Shown in pieces: positions 47,271 through 57,490 of a DNA stretch of 64,000 nt. The notes beneath the pieces are model-generated. The model had not been told where the DNA came from and did no database searches. It saw only the letters and a program-made list of their open reading frames with translations. Within the stretch, counting starts at the first letter, position 1. Each line of letters begins with the position of its first letter. The translations under genes and the position numbers were made by a program. The stretch comes from Macrobrachium rosenbergii (lineage: Eukaryota > Arthropoda > Malacostraca > Decapoda > Palaemonidae): the NCBI RefSeq assembly GCF_040412425.1, contig NC_089743.1, forward strand, positions 81,347,471-81,411,470, written 5' to 3'.

Positions 47271-47985
47271 TTTATTGTATTTTTTGCTCATTATTGCATA
47301 TAAAAAAAATGTAGAAATTAAGCGCAATATTTTTCTGATTTTCTATTTAATACAGGTTTAATGATAAATTTTATTGACTATCCCCTACTTTCATGGGAGA
47401 TATGGTTAATTCCCAAATACCATTCAGGTGTCATTCCATTGGTACCCCACATAAAAATATCATATTTATGGTTAATTTTTGTTTTATTTTGTACAGAAGT
47501 CCCAGGGAATGAAATCTACCCAATGTCATTTGATGTCACTGGATTCTCAAAAAGGGTCAAGTAGGGGGACTACAATATTGACAGCAATATCGGGAGACAT
47601 TCTGACCTGTAACTGAAATGTTTTTGGTAATATATTGTCAAAAGCATCAAGCTGCATTTCTTTTAGGTAGGTGTAGTTTTCCGCTTGAAATTTGTTACAG
47701 TTACAGTTGTTTCCTTTTATTGTGGTCCCACTCCATTGAAGGTGCTCTGTGAGACCTGCAAATTCATTTGTCGTGTACACAATAATGCCAAGATATTCTG
47801 AGAGTCTTATGGTGTATTCCATAGCAATAGACAGTGCCACGTTTTTATGACGGAGAAAATAAGTCTTCAATTTTCTTAGAAAAGACTATATTTTCATTCC
47901 TCCTGATATCCAAATTGGAGCGTATTGTGTAGTCTTGGGGCTGCATTTAAAGATTATCATTAATAGAGGAACAGTTGATCGGATT
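47271..47985. other. Spacer with no supported gene
   Basis: A 107-codon minus-strand frame (47547-47870; contains AMEYTIRLSEYLGIIVYTTN) has balanced composition, but I recognise nothing in it and it has no element or splice context. Left as unassigned. Confidence 0.4.
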
Positions 47986-49415
47986 TTTTTAGGTGAAGTT
48001 ATTGAGCTTAGGAATGAAGCTCAGGTTGTCCAAGAGAGAGCTTATAATGAGGATGTGAAGGAGATCTCGCTCTCCAGTGGTAATGACCACAGTTGGTGGT
48101 GGTGTACCCCAAAGTCATCACTCTGGAGTTGATTATAGCATCCCTTCTCTTGTAGGAGCTGATGGAACTGCTGTTAATTGCCATAAACAGGAGGCTCATA
48201 CTTTCCAAAGACTAAGTTATGTTCAGTGGCCTTCAGATCTAGAGAATCAAAACTGCTTCTTGGGCTTTACAGTTACTGTGGTATAGGCCCTAACAGGAGC
48301 TTTCCCATAATTTTTAAAAAACTGCTGATTTCATTGCTCCTAAGAGTACTACTATTTTCAGAAAGTTAGTTGGACTTGCAAATCTTCCTTATTTATGGAG
48401 GAAAGAGAATATTGCTGCGTTACTTAAGGGATTGAGTCCCTCCTTGTGCCCCCCGTAGACACAAGACTGATTTCAGTTACCCCCCATTTTATCTAACGCA
48501 CCCTTGTAGGTTAGCTGAAGATTACATAGTAATATGTTACGATATCATGGTTTGGGTTTTGTAAAGGCATTGGTACTTGTGATGCACATTTTTCAATACT
48601 GTATCTACTATTTTTGCAGAGGTGTGCATGGTTGGTTTAGATTTTAGTGCAGCCTATGGTCATGTGAATCTTGAAGCACTTACCTACAAGCTAAGGTTAT
48701 TGGGAATTGGTAGACATTTTATTAATATTTTAAATGAAGGGGTCTATGTTGATGTCCAGTATAGCAGGTGCAGTTATGTCATTTTAGCTGTTTCTCAGGG
48801 TAGTGTTTTCGGACCTTTGCCATTTATTGTCTATATTAGTGATGTTGCAGTTTATTGTCTATGCTAGTGATGTTGCAAGGTCTGGAGAGTAAACTGATTA
48901 CATATGTTGAAGATGCTACTCTTCTAGCTGTGGTTGCAGAATCCTTGAATAGATCAGGCACGTATTCATGAGTGGACTAGGCTGTGGGACATGAAGCTAA
49001 ACCCTTCTAAAACTCAAAGTATAATAGTTAATTGATCCAGAACACTTTTGCCTTTGCATCCTGATTTACATTTAAATGGTACAGTTTTAAATGTCAGTGC
49101 CTCAAACTTTCAAGATTTTAGGTGTAACTTTTGATTAGAAATTAACTTTTGAGAAGCATATCTGTATTATTGCTTCCTCTATTTCTCAAAAAGTTGGTAT
49201 CTTCCAGAAATGTTTTTGAATGTTTTGTGCTGATGCTATTATATCTGAGTGTTTCAACTCTTTTCTTCTTTCATGTTTGGAGTACTGTTCTCTAGTGTGG
49301 TCTCCTAGTGCTGACTCTTATCTCAAACTCTTGGATATAGATATGTCATCAGTCAGATTTATTTGTTCCTACACGATATACTGTACAAACTGTTGGTCCT
49401 TTACATTAGGAATTA
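47986..49415 (+). mobile_element. Second LINE copy, reverse transcriptase part, 3' end cut by DIRS D
   Basis: Contains a pre-polymerase segment (RAYNEDVKEISLSSGNDHSW near 48036-48095, WWCTPKSSLWS), the polymerase core (next entry) and a C-terminal stretch with ECFNSFLLSCLEYCSLVWSP near 49249-49308 and SYLKLLD. The alignment ends near 49415, where DIRS D begins, so the LINE is the older layer. The exact clade (I/CR1/Jockey group) is not decided here. Confidence 0.75.
48622..49400 (+). pseudogene. LINE reverse transcriptase fragment
   Basis: VGLDFSAAYGHVNLEALTYK (first catalytic Asp in LDFSAA) near 48631-48690, and VSQGSVFGPLPFIVYISDV near 48790-48846 (the usual PQGSVLGP box with the Pro replaced). 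A small duplication around gcagtttattgtctat (48848/48864) breaks the frame just before the DD box. That box appears as YVEDATLLAVV-like text near 48903, the first Asp of the usual YADD being replaced by Glu. A KLNPSKTQSIIVN block follows near 48992. Non-functional. Confidence 0.72.
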
Positions 49416-49654
49416 TTTACGGCGGAGCTGGAAATGGCCATTGAACTTTCAGACAAGGTTGTTAGGCAGTTATCTACCGTTTGTTAGGTGGGGGTCCCGC
49501 CCGCCCGGACATAAACCATCCAGTTTGCTTTCGGCTGTTGTGCGGTGCAAACATCTGCTCTCCCTCTCTGCCCTGATTGTCGTTGAGCTGTTTTTTCTTG
49601 GTGGGTTCTTTCTTTCTTTGTTTTTGCCTGTGATTTATGTATGGTTGTGAGTTT

Positions 49655-50014
49655 TATAATGCAAACCCACGAATCTGACAAGCCCGTTCACAAGGCCGCC
49701 TTCCCTCAGCGTGTCCTGGGGTTGGAGGCAAGAAATGTGGTAGCTTTAGATCTTATGTTGAAGTTGATTCTCAAGCCCTCGCCCTCTGTTCCTCATGCAA
49801 GGGGTGTGGGTGCTCACATGACTCTACTTGTGCCGTGTGTTCCTGGTCAGCTGAGCAGTGGGTGAAGTTTGAAGGGAGAAAACGATATTGGGGGAAGGCT
49901 GCCAAGGTGTCGTCTGAGGGTTATATGCCCCTGACTAAGCCTTGGTGGCTAACCCTTCTTCCTCATTTCTCTCTCCCGACAAGCTTTCCCTTCTGGCTGT
50001 CTCTCCTTTGGAAG
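49655..50014 (+). pseudogene. DIRS gag N-terminus (element D), before the LTR insertion
   Basis: In the frame through 49740 the text reads SQALALCSSCKGCGC and HDSTCAVCSWSAEQWVKF. This is a Cys-rich block with the same C-S-x-D-x-T-C layout and downstream Trp seen in gag of A (CSIDLTCEEW) and B (CSADLTCNEC). A basic RKRYWGKAAK patch follows. The frame runs straight to the LTR insertion point at 50015-50018. Confidence 0.78.
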
Positions 50015-50018
50015 AGGA

Positions 50019-50597
<579 letters not shown>

Positions 50598-50604
50598 TAA
50601 TATT

Positions 50605-50622
50605 TGGTGCCCAACGTGGGGC
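50605..50622 (+). promoter_or_regulatory. Primer-binding site, tRNA-Lys type
   Basis: TGGTGCCCAACGTGGGGC lies 7 bp inside the 5' LTR and matches the complement of the tRNA-Lys 3' end (TGGCGCCCAACGTGGGGC) at 17 of 18 positions. Minus-strand synthesis would start here. Confidence 0.88.
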
Positions 50623-50686
50623 AGCTGGTGTTGCAGCTGCAATTGAAATTAGTGGCTAGTCATGGCTAGTAGTGTGACTGGAGGGA

Positions 50687-50827
50687 ATGGAAGAGGAACT
50701 GGTGAGGTTGAGAGAGGAGTTGCGGCTGGCAAGAGAGGAGAATGGGAGGCTGAGGGGTGAGAATGAGGAGTTGAGGGAGTCAGTTGGAGGAGATGGGGGA
50801 ATGCTAAGGAGTGCAAAGAAGAAATGA
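50687..50827 (+). CDS. Short coiled-coil frame at gag start
   Basis: ATG at 50687, 46 codons. MEEELVRLREELRLAREENG continues into a Leu/Glu/Arg heptad pattern and ends AKKK at TGA 50825-50827. It is probably the N-terminal coiled coil of gag. The following charged pieces (MKESEDRMEDRM, then MKSVEEMVKGMFKGV) are in other frames, so gag has been split by small indels near 50825, 50908 and 51025. Confidence 0.6.
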   Translation: MEEELVRLREELRLAREENGRLRGENEELRESVGGDGGMLRSAKKK

Positions 50828-51024
50828 AAGGGGGGAGATGAAAGAGTCAGAAGACAGAATGGAAGACAGGATGGTAGAGAGGATGGATAAAAAGTTGGAG
50901 GAATGATGAAAAGTGTGGAAGAAATGGTGAAAGGTATGTTCAAGGGTGTTTTTGGAGAAGGGGCTGTTGGAGGCAGGTCCTCTGGAAGCGTGAAGGGGCA
51001 AGAGAGAAAGAAAAGGAGGAAGAA

Positions 51025-51381
51025 GTGAATGGAAGCTTGAGTGATGAAAGTGATGTGGAAATAGGAAGTAAGAAACGAGAGAATGAGAGGCAGGGTAAGG
51101 AAAAGGGGAATGAAAAGCAAGGGAAGGAACAGAGGGAAAGTAAGGATAAGTCAGGGGAAGAAAAAGGGAAGAAGGGAAAAGGAAAGGAAACTGGTAAGAA
51201 GGGCAAGGAAGTGGGAAAGGTAGGAAAGAAGGGAGAGGGTGAAGATACTAGTGATAGTGAGGTGGATGGAGGTGAATGGATAAAAGTGGATAAAAAGAGG
51301 AAGAAGAAGAGTGTAATGAGTAAGATGAATGTAAGTGCGGAAGTGGACTCTTTGTATTCGGAAGAGGGTATGAAAGGATAG
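51025..51381 (+). pseudogene. Lys/Glu-rich gag segment
   Basis: About 119 codons of low-complexity charged sequence (GKEKGNEKQGKEQRESKDK type). The frame has no early ATG and ends at TAG 51379-51381. The next frame continues in the same register, so this is most likely upstream gag with one in-frame stop. The composition suggests an RNA-binding or matrix-like disordered region. Confidence 0.65.
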
Positions 51382-51420
51382 AGTGAAAGTACGAAAGTGA
51401 GAGTGAAAGTGAGAAAGGCT

Positions 51421-52545
51421 ATGTATGTGAGGGAGGTACCCTGGTGTGAAAGGTATAATGAGTATGGAAGTAGAGATGTGCATGATTTCTTTAGGGAGTA
51501 TGAAAGGTTTTGTCAGGATAAGTATGGGGAAAGTAAGAGAGTGTGGGCACGAGAGTTAGGAGAATATTTGACTGGGTTTTTGCTTGATATGTATAGGGTT
51601 ATTATGAGTGTGGGAGATGTTGAGTATGACAAGGTGAAAGCTAGACTAGTTGAGCAAGCGAGGCGTATGAAAGCGAGTGTTAAGTATAAGAGGAAGAATG
51701 AATTTGATGAGGCAAGAATAAAAGCTGGGGAAACGTTGTCACTGTATGCTTGTAGGCTGGAGACGTTGGCAAGGAAGAAGTTTGGGGATGATGGGATAGA
51801 TGAATGTAAGGAGTTAGTACGGAAGTTGTTAGGGACAGTGCCAGATGGAGTTAGAGAATTTGTGAACTTGAAGCGGAAGGAGAAGAAAAGATGGACGAGT
51901 GAAAGGTTGACTTGGGGAGAAATTTTGGAAATTGTAGAAGATTATGAGCTTGACAGGGTTATAAAAGAGAGCAGAAGTGTAAGTGTAAGGGCTGGGGTAG
52001 ATGAGAGAGTGCCAGAGTTTGGAAGCTTTAGGGATGCAGTGTTGAGGGGCCCAATGAGAATGGCCGATAGTGTAATAGATAGGAGTGTAAGAGCAAGTAA
52101 TGTGGAGGTGCCAGTGAGGATGAATGGTGGGGTTGTAAGGGAACAACGGGTTGGACGGGTTAGGGATAGTGGTGTACAAAGGGGAAGGTCGGTGAGTGGA
52201 AGTCGAGCGAAGTGTTTTAGATGTGGAAAGGAAGGACATACAAAGAATGAATGTAGGTGGGCTTTAGGAGCGTGTTTCGGGTGTGGGCAATCGGGACATT
52301 TGGTAAGTGAGTGTACGAAAGATAGGGGGGTTAAATGCTACAGGTGCGGACAGGTGGGTCATATTGCTAATGGTTGTAGGGGTACCCGAGTGAATGTAAT
52401 ATGTGGCAACTGTGGTAAGAATGGGCATTATGCAAGAATGTGTTCAGAACCGAGAGCGAAGTGTGTCGAATGTGGAATGGAAGGGCATGTATCAAGTGTA
52501 TGTAGACGAAAGAGGGTGACTGTGACAGCGAATTCGGGAAACTGA
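51421..52545 (+). CDS. Gag polyprotein: capsid region and five CCHC zinc knuckles
   Basis: First ATG in frame is 51421 (MYVREVPWCERYNEYG), 374 codons; the open frame itself extends back to the TAG at 51379. Residues ~10-180 form a capsid-like helical region (VHDFFREYERFC, ELGEYLTGF, RARLVEQ-type text, YACRLETLARKKFG, LVRKLLGTVPDGVREFV) of the kind found in LTR-retrotransposon gag. Five CCHC knuckles follow from 52210 on: CFRCGKEGHTKNEC, CFGCGQSGHLVSEC, CYRCGQVGHIANGC, CGNCGKNGHYARMC and CVECGMEGHVSSVC. The knuckles bind genomic RNA during packaging. The protein ends right after the last knuckle with no fused protease. This part of the frame is intact. Confidence 0.9.
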   Translation: MYVREVPWCERYNEYGSRDVHDFFREYERFCQDKYGESKRVWARELGEYLTGFLLDMYRVIMSVGDVEYDKVKARLVEQARRMKASVKYKRKNEFDEARIKAGETLSLYACRLETLARKKFGDDGIDECKELVRKLLGTVPDGVREFVNLKRKEKKRWTSERLTWGEILEIVEDYELDRVIKESRSVSVRAGVDERVPEFGSFRDAVLRGPMRMADSVIDRSVRASNVEVPVRMNGGVVREQRVGRVRDSGVQRGRSVSGSRAKCFRCGKEGHTKNECRWALGACFGCGQSGHLVSECTKDRGVKCYRCGQVGHIANGCRGTRVNVICGNCGKNGHYARMCSEPRAKCVECGMEGHVSSVCRRKRVTVTANSGN

Positions 52546-52562
52546 GTGTGAAGGGGGTTCAA

Positions 52563-52904
52563 ATGGGTGGATCCTCCAGGATGCAAGCGGTGCGTGTGAT
52601 GCATGTACGTGAGGGGTTGTTGCATGAGGAGGATCAGCAATTGGTTTTGATAGAGTATGGTAGGAAACGTAAGAAAGGGAAGAACGTAAGTGAACGGAAT
52701 GATCGTAAGTTGTGTGATAGGGGTGTGAGTGCCAAAGTGAAAATGAGTGATAAAGCGTGTAATACGGATGAATGGGATGGTATGAATAGAACGTATAGCA
52801 TATGCGGGTTTGATATAACTGAGTTGACTGAACGTGTAGGGGTGAGTGAACGGTTGGCGGTGAGCGAAAGTGTAAGAGTAAGAGAGCGTAGCAGTGATAG
52901 ATGA
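52563..52904 (+). CDS. Unknown frame downstream of gag (ORF 2 of the LTR element)
   Basis: Begins 17 bp after the gag stop at ATG 52563 (MGGSSRMQAVRVMHV), about 113 codons. It has a basic centre (YGRKRKKGKNVSERNDRK), a few Cys residues, and no polymerase, protease or integrase motif. Intact, which together with its position suggests it may belong to the element rather than being noise. The function is unknown to me. It could be a remnant of the deleted pol start. Confidence 0.5.
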   Translation: MGGSSRMQAVRVMHVREGLLHEEDQQLVLIEYGRKRKKGKNVSERNDRKLCDRGVSAKVKMSDKACNTDEWDGMNRTYSICGFDITELTERVGVSERLAVSESVRVRERSSDR

Positions 52905-52916
52905 GTGATTGAAAGC

Positions 52917-53150
52917 ATGAATGAATCGTTGCAAGAATTGGAAAGGTCAATGAGCGAATGGGATGGGTTAGTTGAAGAATTGGGGGAGGTATTTGGGAAC
53001 GAGTTAGAGGGTATAGATGAGATTGTGGATGAAATTGAGAGTGGTAATAGTGAAGAAGATAGCGTGAATCTGAGAGAGAATGGAGGAGATGTGAATTTGA
53101 ATGTTGCTAGAAGAGAGAATGATTCTGAGAGAATGATTGCCTGCCCATGA
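52917..53150 (+). CDS. Unknown acidic frame before the 3' LTR (ORF 3)
   Basis: ATG at 52917, 77 codons. A strongly acidic amphipathic stretch (MNESLQELERSMSEWDGLVE, EIVDEIESGNSEEDS) ends at TGA 53148-53150, about 100 bp before the 3' LTR. It lies in the same register as ORF 2 across a single TGA at 52902-52904, so both could be one original frame. I recognise no family. Confidence 0.45.
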   Translation: MNESLQELERSMSEWDGLVEELGEVFGNELEGIDEIVDEIESGNSEEDSVNLRENGGDVNLNVARRENDSERMIACP

Positions 53151-53239
53151 AGCGATCTAGAGGACCTGCTAGTGAGCATCCGTGGGTGTTGCGTAAGACG
53201 ATTTGAATGCAGTGTGAAAGGTGTTGGTTGGGAAATGCT

Positions 53240-53252
53240 AGAAGGGGGGAGA
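53240..53252 (+). promoter_or_regulatory. Polypurine tract
   Basis: agaaggggggaga ends two bases before the 3' LTR; the expected primer for plus-strand synthesis. Confidence 0.85.
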
Positions 53253-53254
53253 AT

Positions 53255-53300
53255 TATAGAGGGATGAATAAATTTGTTTGTATTTAGCATTTCCCAACGT

Positions 53301-53380
<80 letters not shown>

Positions 53381-53781
53381 AGTGTGTGCTTCGGTTGTTG
53401 GAAGAGGGATGAGGTCGTTAGTTTGTTTACGGTGCTGTCTGTCTGTGCAAATGTCGAGGAGTTTTTTCGGTTTTGAGTGAGTCTTGATCTGAGTTCTGTG
53501 CAAGCGGACATTGATGGTGGATTATTGTATGTTTCGTGAGTCATGTGTTTTCCGTTGGATGTCATTGTTGTCTGTGCATGTGTCTCTTTCTTTTTGCTCG
53601 TTTTTTTTGGTTGAAAGTCTGTTTTCGGTTTTGTTTGTGTAATTTTGTCTACTGTGTTGGCGACCGTGGACACGTTCATCCATCTCCCAGCAACTGAGGA
53701 TCAGAGTGAGTATTGTATGTGATTATATGTTCTGTGTATCTGTGTTGTGTATTGTTTTTGTGTTTTTTAAATTCCGCCACA
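53255..53781 (+). repeat. 3' LTR
   Basis: 527 bp; same ends as the 5' LTR with a shorter GA run. It is followed immediately by the target duplication AGGA. Confidence 0.95.
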
Positions 53782-53785
53782 AGGA

Positions 53786-56440
53786 CTCCCCTTTGTCTTC
53801 TTCGCTTGCTTCGTTGGCCATGGAATGACGGGGGAGAGCTGGAGATGAGGAAGACCTCCTCTCGGGGGTCTGTCCTCGCTCTGGGGGAGAGATTTTTCCC
53901 TTGGAGCGAGAGGAGTCTCCCTCCACTAACCCGACCTTTCCTTCTTCTAATTTGGTGGTTGAGCAGTTCCTTGGCAAGCAAGCAACTGATTTAAATGCAG
54001 CTTAGCAATCCCTGGGTCTTTCAGGCACTCCAACCCTGCAGGGCCTCTTTGCCCATCTGGTGACTGCTTCGGTAGTGACCCACGCTGCTGCTACCACCAA
54101 GACCACCACAGTGACGATGACAGCATTCACAAAGATGCTGGTGACTGTATCCTCACATTTTCCTACCCAAGTGACTTCTGTCCCGGCATCCCAGCACACA
54201 GTGCCCCTTCCTCCAGGTTTTGCTGTGGCCCTGCCATCTCTCGCTGTTCTGCCTATGATGGTCACCTCCTCTGTTGCCCACATGATGGTTCCTGCCCCTG
54301 CTGCTCCTGTGATCTCTGCTGTTTGGGCCGCTGCTGCTGCTCCACCTGCCCTGGCTGTCCTGGCCACCCCCGTTGCCAGTCCTTTTATGGATGCTCCTGT
54401 TGCCCTGGCTGCCGTGGCTGCTCCTGTGATGTCCGCTGCTTCCTCTTAGATGGGGACTTGACTGCTATCTTGAAGAAGATGACAAAGAAAAAGTTGAGGA
54501 AGAGGTCCTATAAGGTGTTGTCATTGTCATCTTCATCAACTTTGTCTTCATCCTCGTCGTCTGCCACTTCCTCCCCTTCCCCTTCTGAGGCTCATTGGCC
54601 AAAGAAGAGGAAGGCTGCCTCTCCCCCCCCCACAAGGAGTCCCGCTATTGGGCTTCTAAGGGCTGCCTCCCTCCACAGGGGAAGCAGTGGGATCTCTTGT
54701 TGGCTCTTCCCGGCCTTTGGGCTCAGGAACTGAATCACTTGCCTCACCAGGGTCTTGTGTTTCAGGAGCCAGGGCGCGAAGACCTCGGTTTGCGCTCCCA
54801 TTGCCAGTCCTAAGAAGTCCTCTTCTAAGATTGGTGCTGTGTTGGGTGCTCGTTTGCGTGTCACTCGGAGTACCCAAGTCTCCAAGGGGTCTTGAGCATC
54901 CTGAACTGGTGTTGGAGAGACCTCTCACCCTTCCAGTTCAGGCACTGGACAATAGAAAGATCCGAGTCATGCAGGTGTCTCGGCTCTTCTTGCTGGCACT
55001 ACCACAAGTGCTCGGCCAGGTTCCCAGCCTGGTGTGTTGGTCCTGAAGGTCCGAATACCTGGGGAGAGAGAGAGGAGGTACCCTGTCCAGTCTTCTTCTC
55101 ACGAGGTTTCGGCCTTGAAGAAGACTGAGGCACGTCAAGAGGACAGCGCAAGTTCTCGCCAGCCAGCTGCGCATTCGACCCTGCCCAGCCCCCACGCGTG
55201 ATTGGTTCGGCTCACGTGAACCTCTGCGCTCTCCTCGGGACAGCACTTCGCCAAGGCGTAAACACTCTCTTAGACCTGTGTTGCCGTCATCACCGCAGGT
55301 TGATGACTGCACGCAGCCCGCCCCTTCTGCTAGCAGGATTGGTGGGAGTGCCCGATCCTCTTCACCTGTCCCCTCAACCTCCTAGGGTTTTACCAGGAGG
55401 CAAGAGACGGACAGGAGGAACTCAGGAGAGTCCTCTCATCAGAGTTTGACTATGAAGGCCTATGTTCCTGGTTCGGTCCTCAGATTGACCCAGTCATTTC
55501 AGGATGGCTCTAAGGGGTCTGCCAAGGTTCTCCCTCCTGCAGGCAGAGTAGATCGGAAGGACTGCACCCTGGAAGGACTTGAGGGTCCTCTTCCTCAGGC
55601 TGCGGACACCCCTGAAATACAGAGGACCTTTGCAGAGATTGTTGTGCTGATTTGTCAGCATAATGATCTTGGGAAGGGCCCATAGCCTCTTCTGTGGATC
55701 ATCCTTCGCACCTTGAAACCTTTTTGGGCCCTAAGAAGGAACCAAAGGTTTCGGTGGGGCTGCTGTGGTCCTCGCTTATTGAGGGGGTACTCGACCAGTT
55801 GAATAATCTTGTTTCTGGGCAGGACGAACCGCTCAGACAAGCTCCTTTCCCCTCCTCCGCCTCGACAGAAGGGATTTTACACACCCTCGGGGGGGTCTTT
55901 GCCGACCAAGCAGGTTTAACTGGACCTGACTCATCTAGGCCAGATCTCTTGCTGCAGCAACTTGTTTCGGAAGGGGTCTTCCTTTCACAGCAAGAGGCAG
56001 TGAGCCTGGAGGCTACCGCCATGGTGGCCCTCCAGGAAGTGTCCTGGCTGGACCTGTGGTCGATCACAGTATCCATGGTGGCTGCCTCCTCAGGTGTTAT
56101 TGTCCCTGGAGAGGACTCTGCCTTCAGGAGACTATGCCAGTCTGGAGGTAGAGCCATCTCCTACTTTGCCCACCAGATGGAAAACCTGTGGGCAAACCTG
56201 GTGTTGAAGAGAAGGGATGCTGTCCTGACTTGGATTGCCAGGTCTGTAGGTTCCAAGTCGGCATTTACCTTACGGAACGGACTGTTGATAGGTTCTGCCT
56301 CTCTTTCCTAGAAAGTTGGTGGATGCTGCTGAGGACAAGCTTTGGGCCGAAGACTGACCACCTTGTCCATCAGGCAGTGGCTAAGACCTCCAGGTCTTTG
56401 TGCCACTGCAGCCCGACCTTCGGGTCAGGCTAGCACTTCC
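53786..56440 (+). pseudogene. DIRS gag, main part (element D), frameshifted
   Basis: Continues the gag of D after the LTR insertion with a Ser-rich segment (SPLSSSLASLAME). An Ala/Pro/Val-rich low-complexity block follows (54060-54449; AAPAAPVISAVWAAAAAP type), then a Lys-rich KKMTKKKLRKRSYKV and Ser-tract region near 54470-54590. The conserved C-terminal part (55694-56311) carries LLQQLVSEGVFLSQQEAVSL, EDSAFRRLCQSGGRAISYF and LVLKRRDAVLTWIARSVGS. Stops and frame changes occur near 54450, 54735, 55045, 55450 and 55685. Gag would form the element's particle; this copy cannot. Confidence 0.75.
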
Positions 56441-57253
56441 TTGGCCCCTAAGAAGACCAAGGCTTCGAAGGGTGCCCACAGGAACACACAGCCTTCTTCT
56501 TTTGCCAGAAAGGGCACGCAATTGTGCCCCTTTCAGCCCGCTTTCCAGTCAGGAAAAGGGGCAAGGGGAAGAAGAAGAAGAGGAAACGCTAGGGGCGGCA
56601 TTCCCCTCCAGCTGCTGCCATTGGTTGCGGGGGGAGGTTGCTGGTCGAGCCATTGGGCAACATGGCAGCGATATGGAGCCGAGACCTGGATAGTGGATGT
56701 TCTTCAGGAGGGATATCTAAGCCCCTTTGGGTCTCGGCCAACCCTCACCAACTCTTCCGTCCGTCTCCTAACCTACGTTTTTGGTTCGCCAAAGGATCTC
56801 ATACTCAGGCAAGAAGTGCAAGCCATGCTGAACGAGGGTGCTTTGAAAGTCGTGTTGAATCGATCCCCAGGTTTTTACAGCCTTGTCTTTCTCATAGAGA
56901 AAGCCTCGGGGGTTGGAGACCAGTCATAGACCTCTCTCTCTTGAACTGATTCATTCGCCAGACTCGGTTCATGATGGAGACAGCACGCTCCGTGCTCGCC
57001 TCCATCAGGGAGAATGACTTCATGCTTACAGTGGACTTGAAGGATGTGTATTTCTATATACCCATCCATCTGTCCTCTCGCAAGTGCCTCCGCTTTATCC
57101 TTGGGAGAGCAGTGTTCCAGTTCAGGGCACTCTGTTTCGGGCTGTTGACCACTTCTCAGGTGTTCATGCGAGTGTTCACCCTGGTGTCAGCGTGGGCCCA
57201 TTTGAATGGGATACGTCTGTTGAGGTATCTCGACGATTGGCTTGTCCTCAGTA
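56441..57253 (+). pseudogene. DIRS reverse transcriptase N-terminal half (element D)
   Basis: A linker rich in basic residues (GKGARGRRRRGNARGG, near 56560) leads to WQRYGAETWIVDVLQEGYLS near 56660-56720, ILRQEVQAMLNEGALK near 56800, PGFYSLVFLIEKASG near 56868 and GWRPVIDLSLLN in a shifted frame. The 56971-57264 frame then has METARSVLASIRENDFM, TVDLKDVYFYIPIHLSSRK (first catalytic Asp), FQFRALCFGLLTTSQVF and the YLDDW box at 57236-57250. The sequence breaks off directly after this box, so the thumb, RNase H and recombinase are gone. Confidence 0.85.
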
Positions 57254-57490
57254 AATTGGGTTAGCCAAACTTCTTGTTTATGAAACATTGCCATGATAGC
57301 AGCTCCCAATCACACCTGACTTACAAGCCATGGTGTTTACTAAAGGCATGTATATCCTTTAGTAAATGAGCAAATTGGGTTAGCCTAACTTCTTGTTTAT
57401 GAAACATTGCCATGATAGCAGCTCCCAATCACACTTGATTTACAATTCATGGTGTTTACTAAAGGCCTGTATATCCTTTTTAGTATTCTG
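57253..57490 (+). repeat. 119-bp tandem duplication at the DIRS D breakpoint
   Basis: Two copies (57253-57371 and 57372-57490) of aaattgggttagcc(a/t)aactt ... ggtgtttactaaaggc, differing at a handful of positions. The first copy begins within the last codons of the truncated reverse transcriptase frame. Confidence 0.92.

Noticed and set aside
47547..47870. 107-codon minus-strand frame as a host exon
   Set aside because: Composition is protein-like, but I saw no convincing splice sites, homologue or neighbouring exon; left unassigned.
50656..53503. Several long minus-strand frames (up to 289 codons) opposite gag
   Set aside because: They mirror purine-rich gag and LTR sequence, which has few stops in antisense. 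No motifs; the plus-strand zinc knuckles are decisive.
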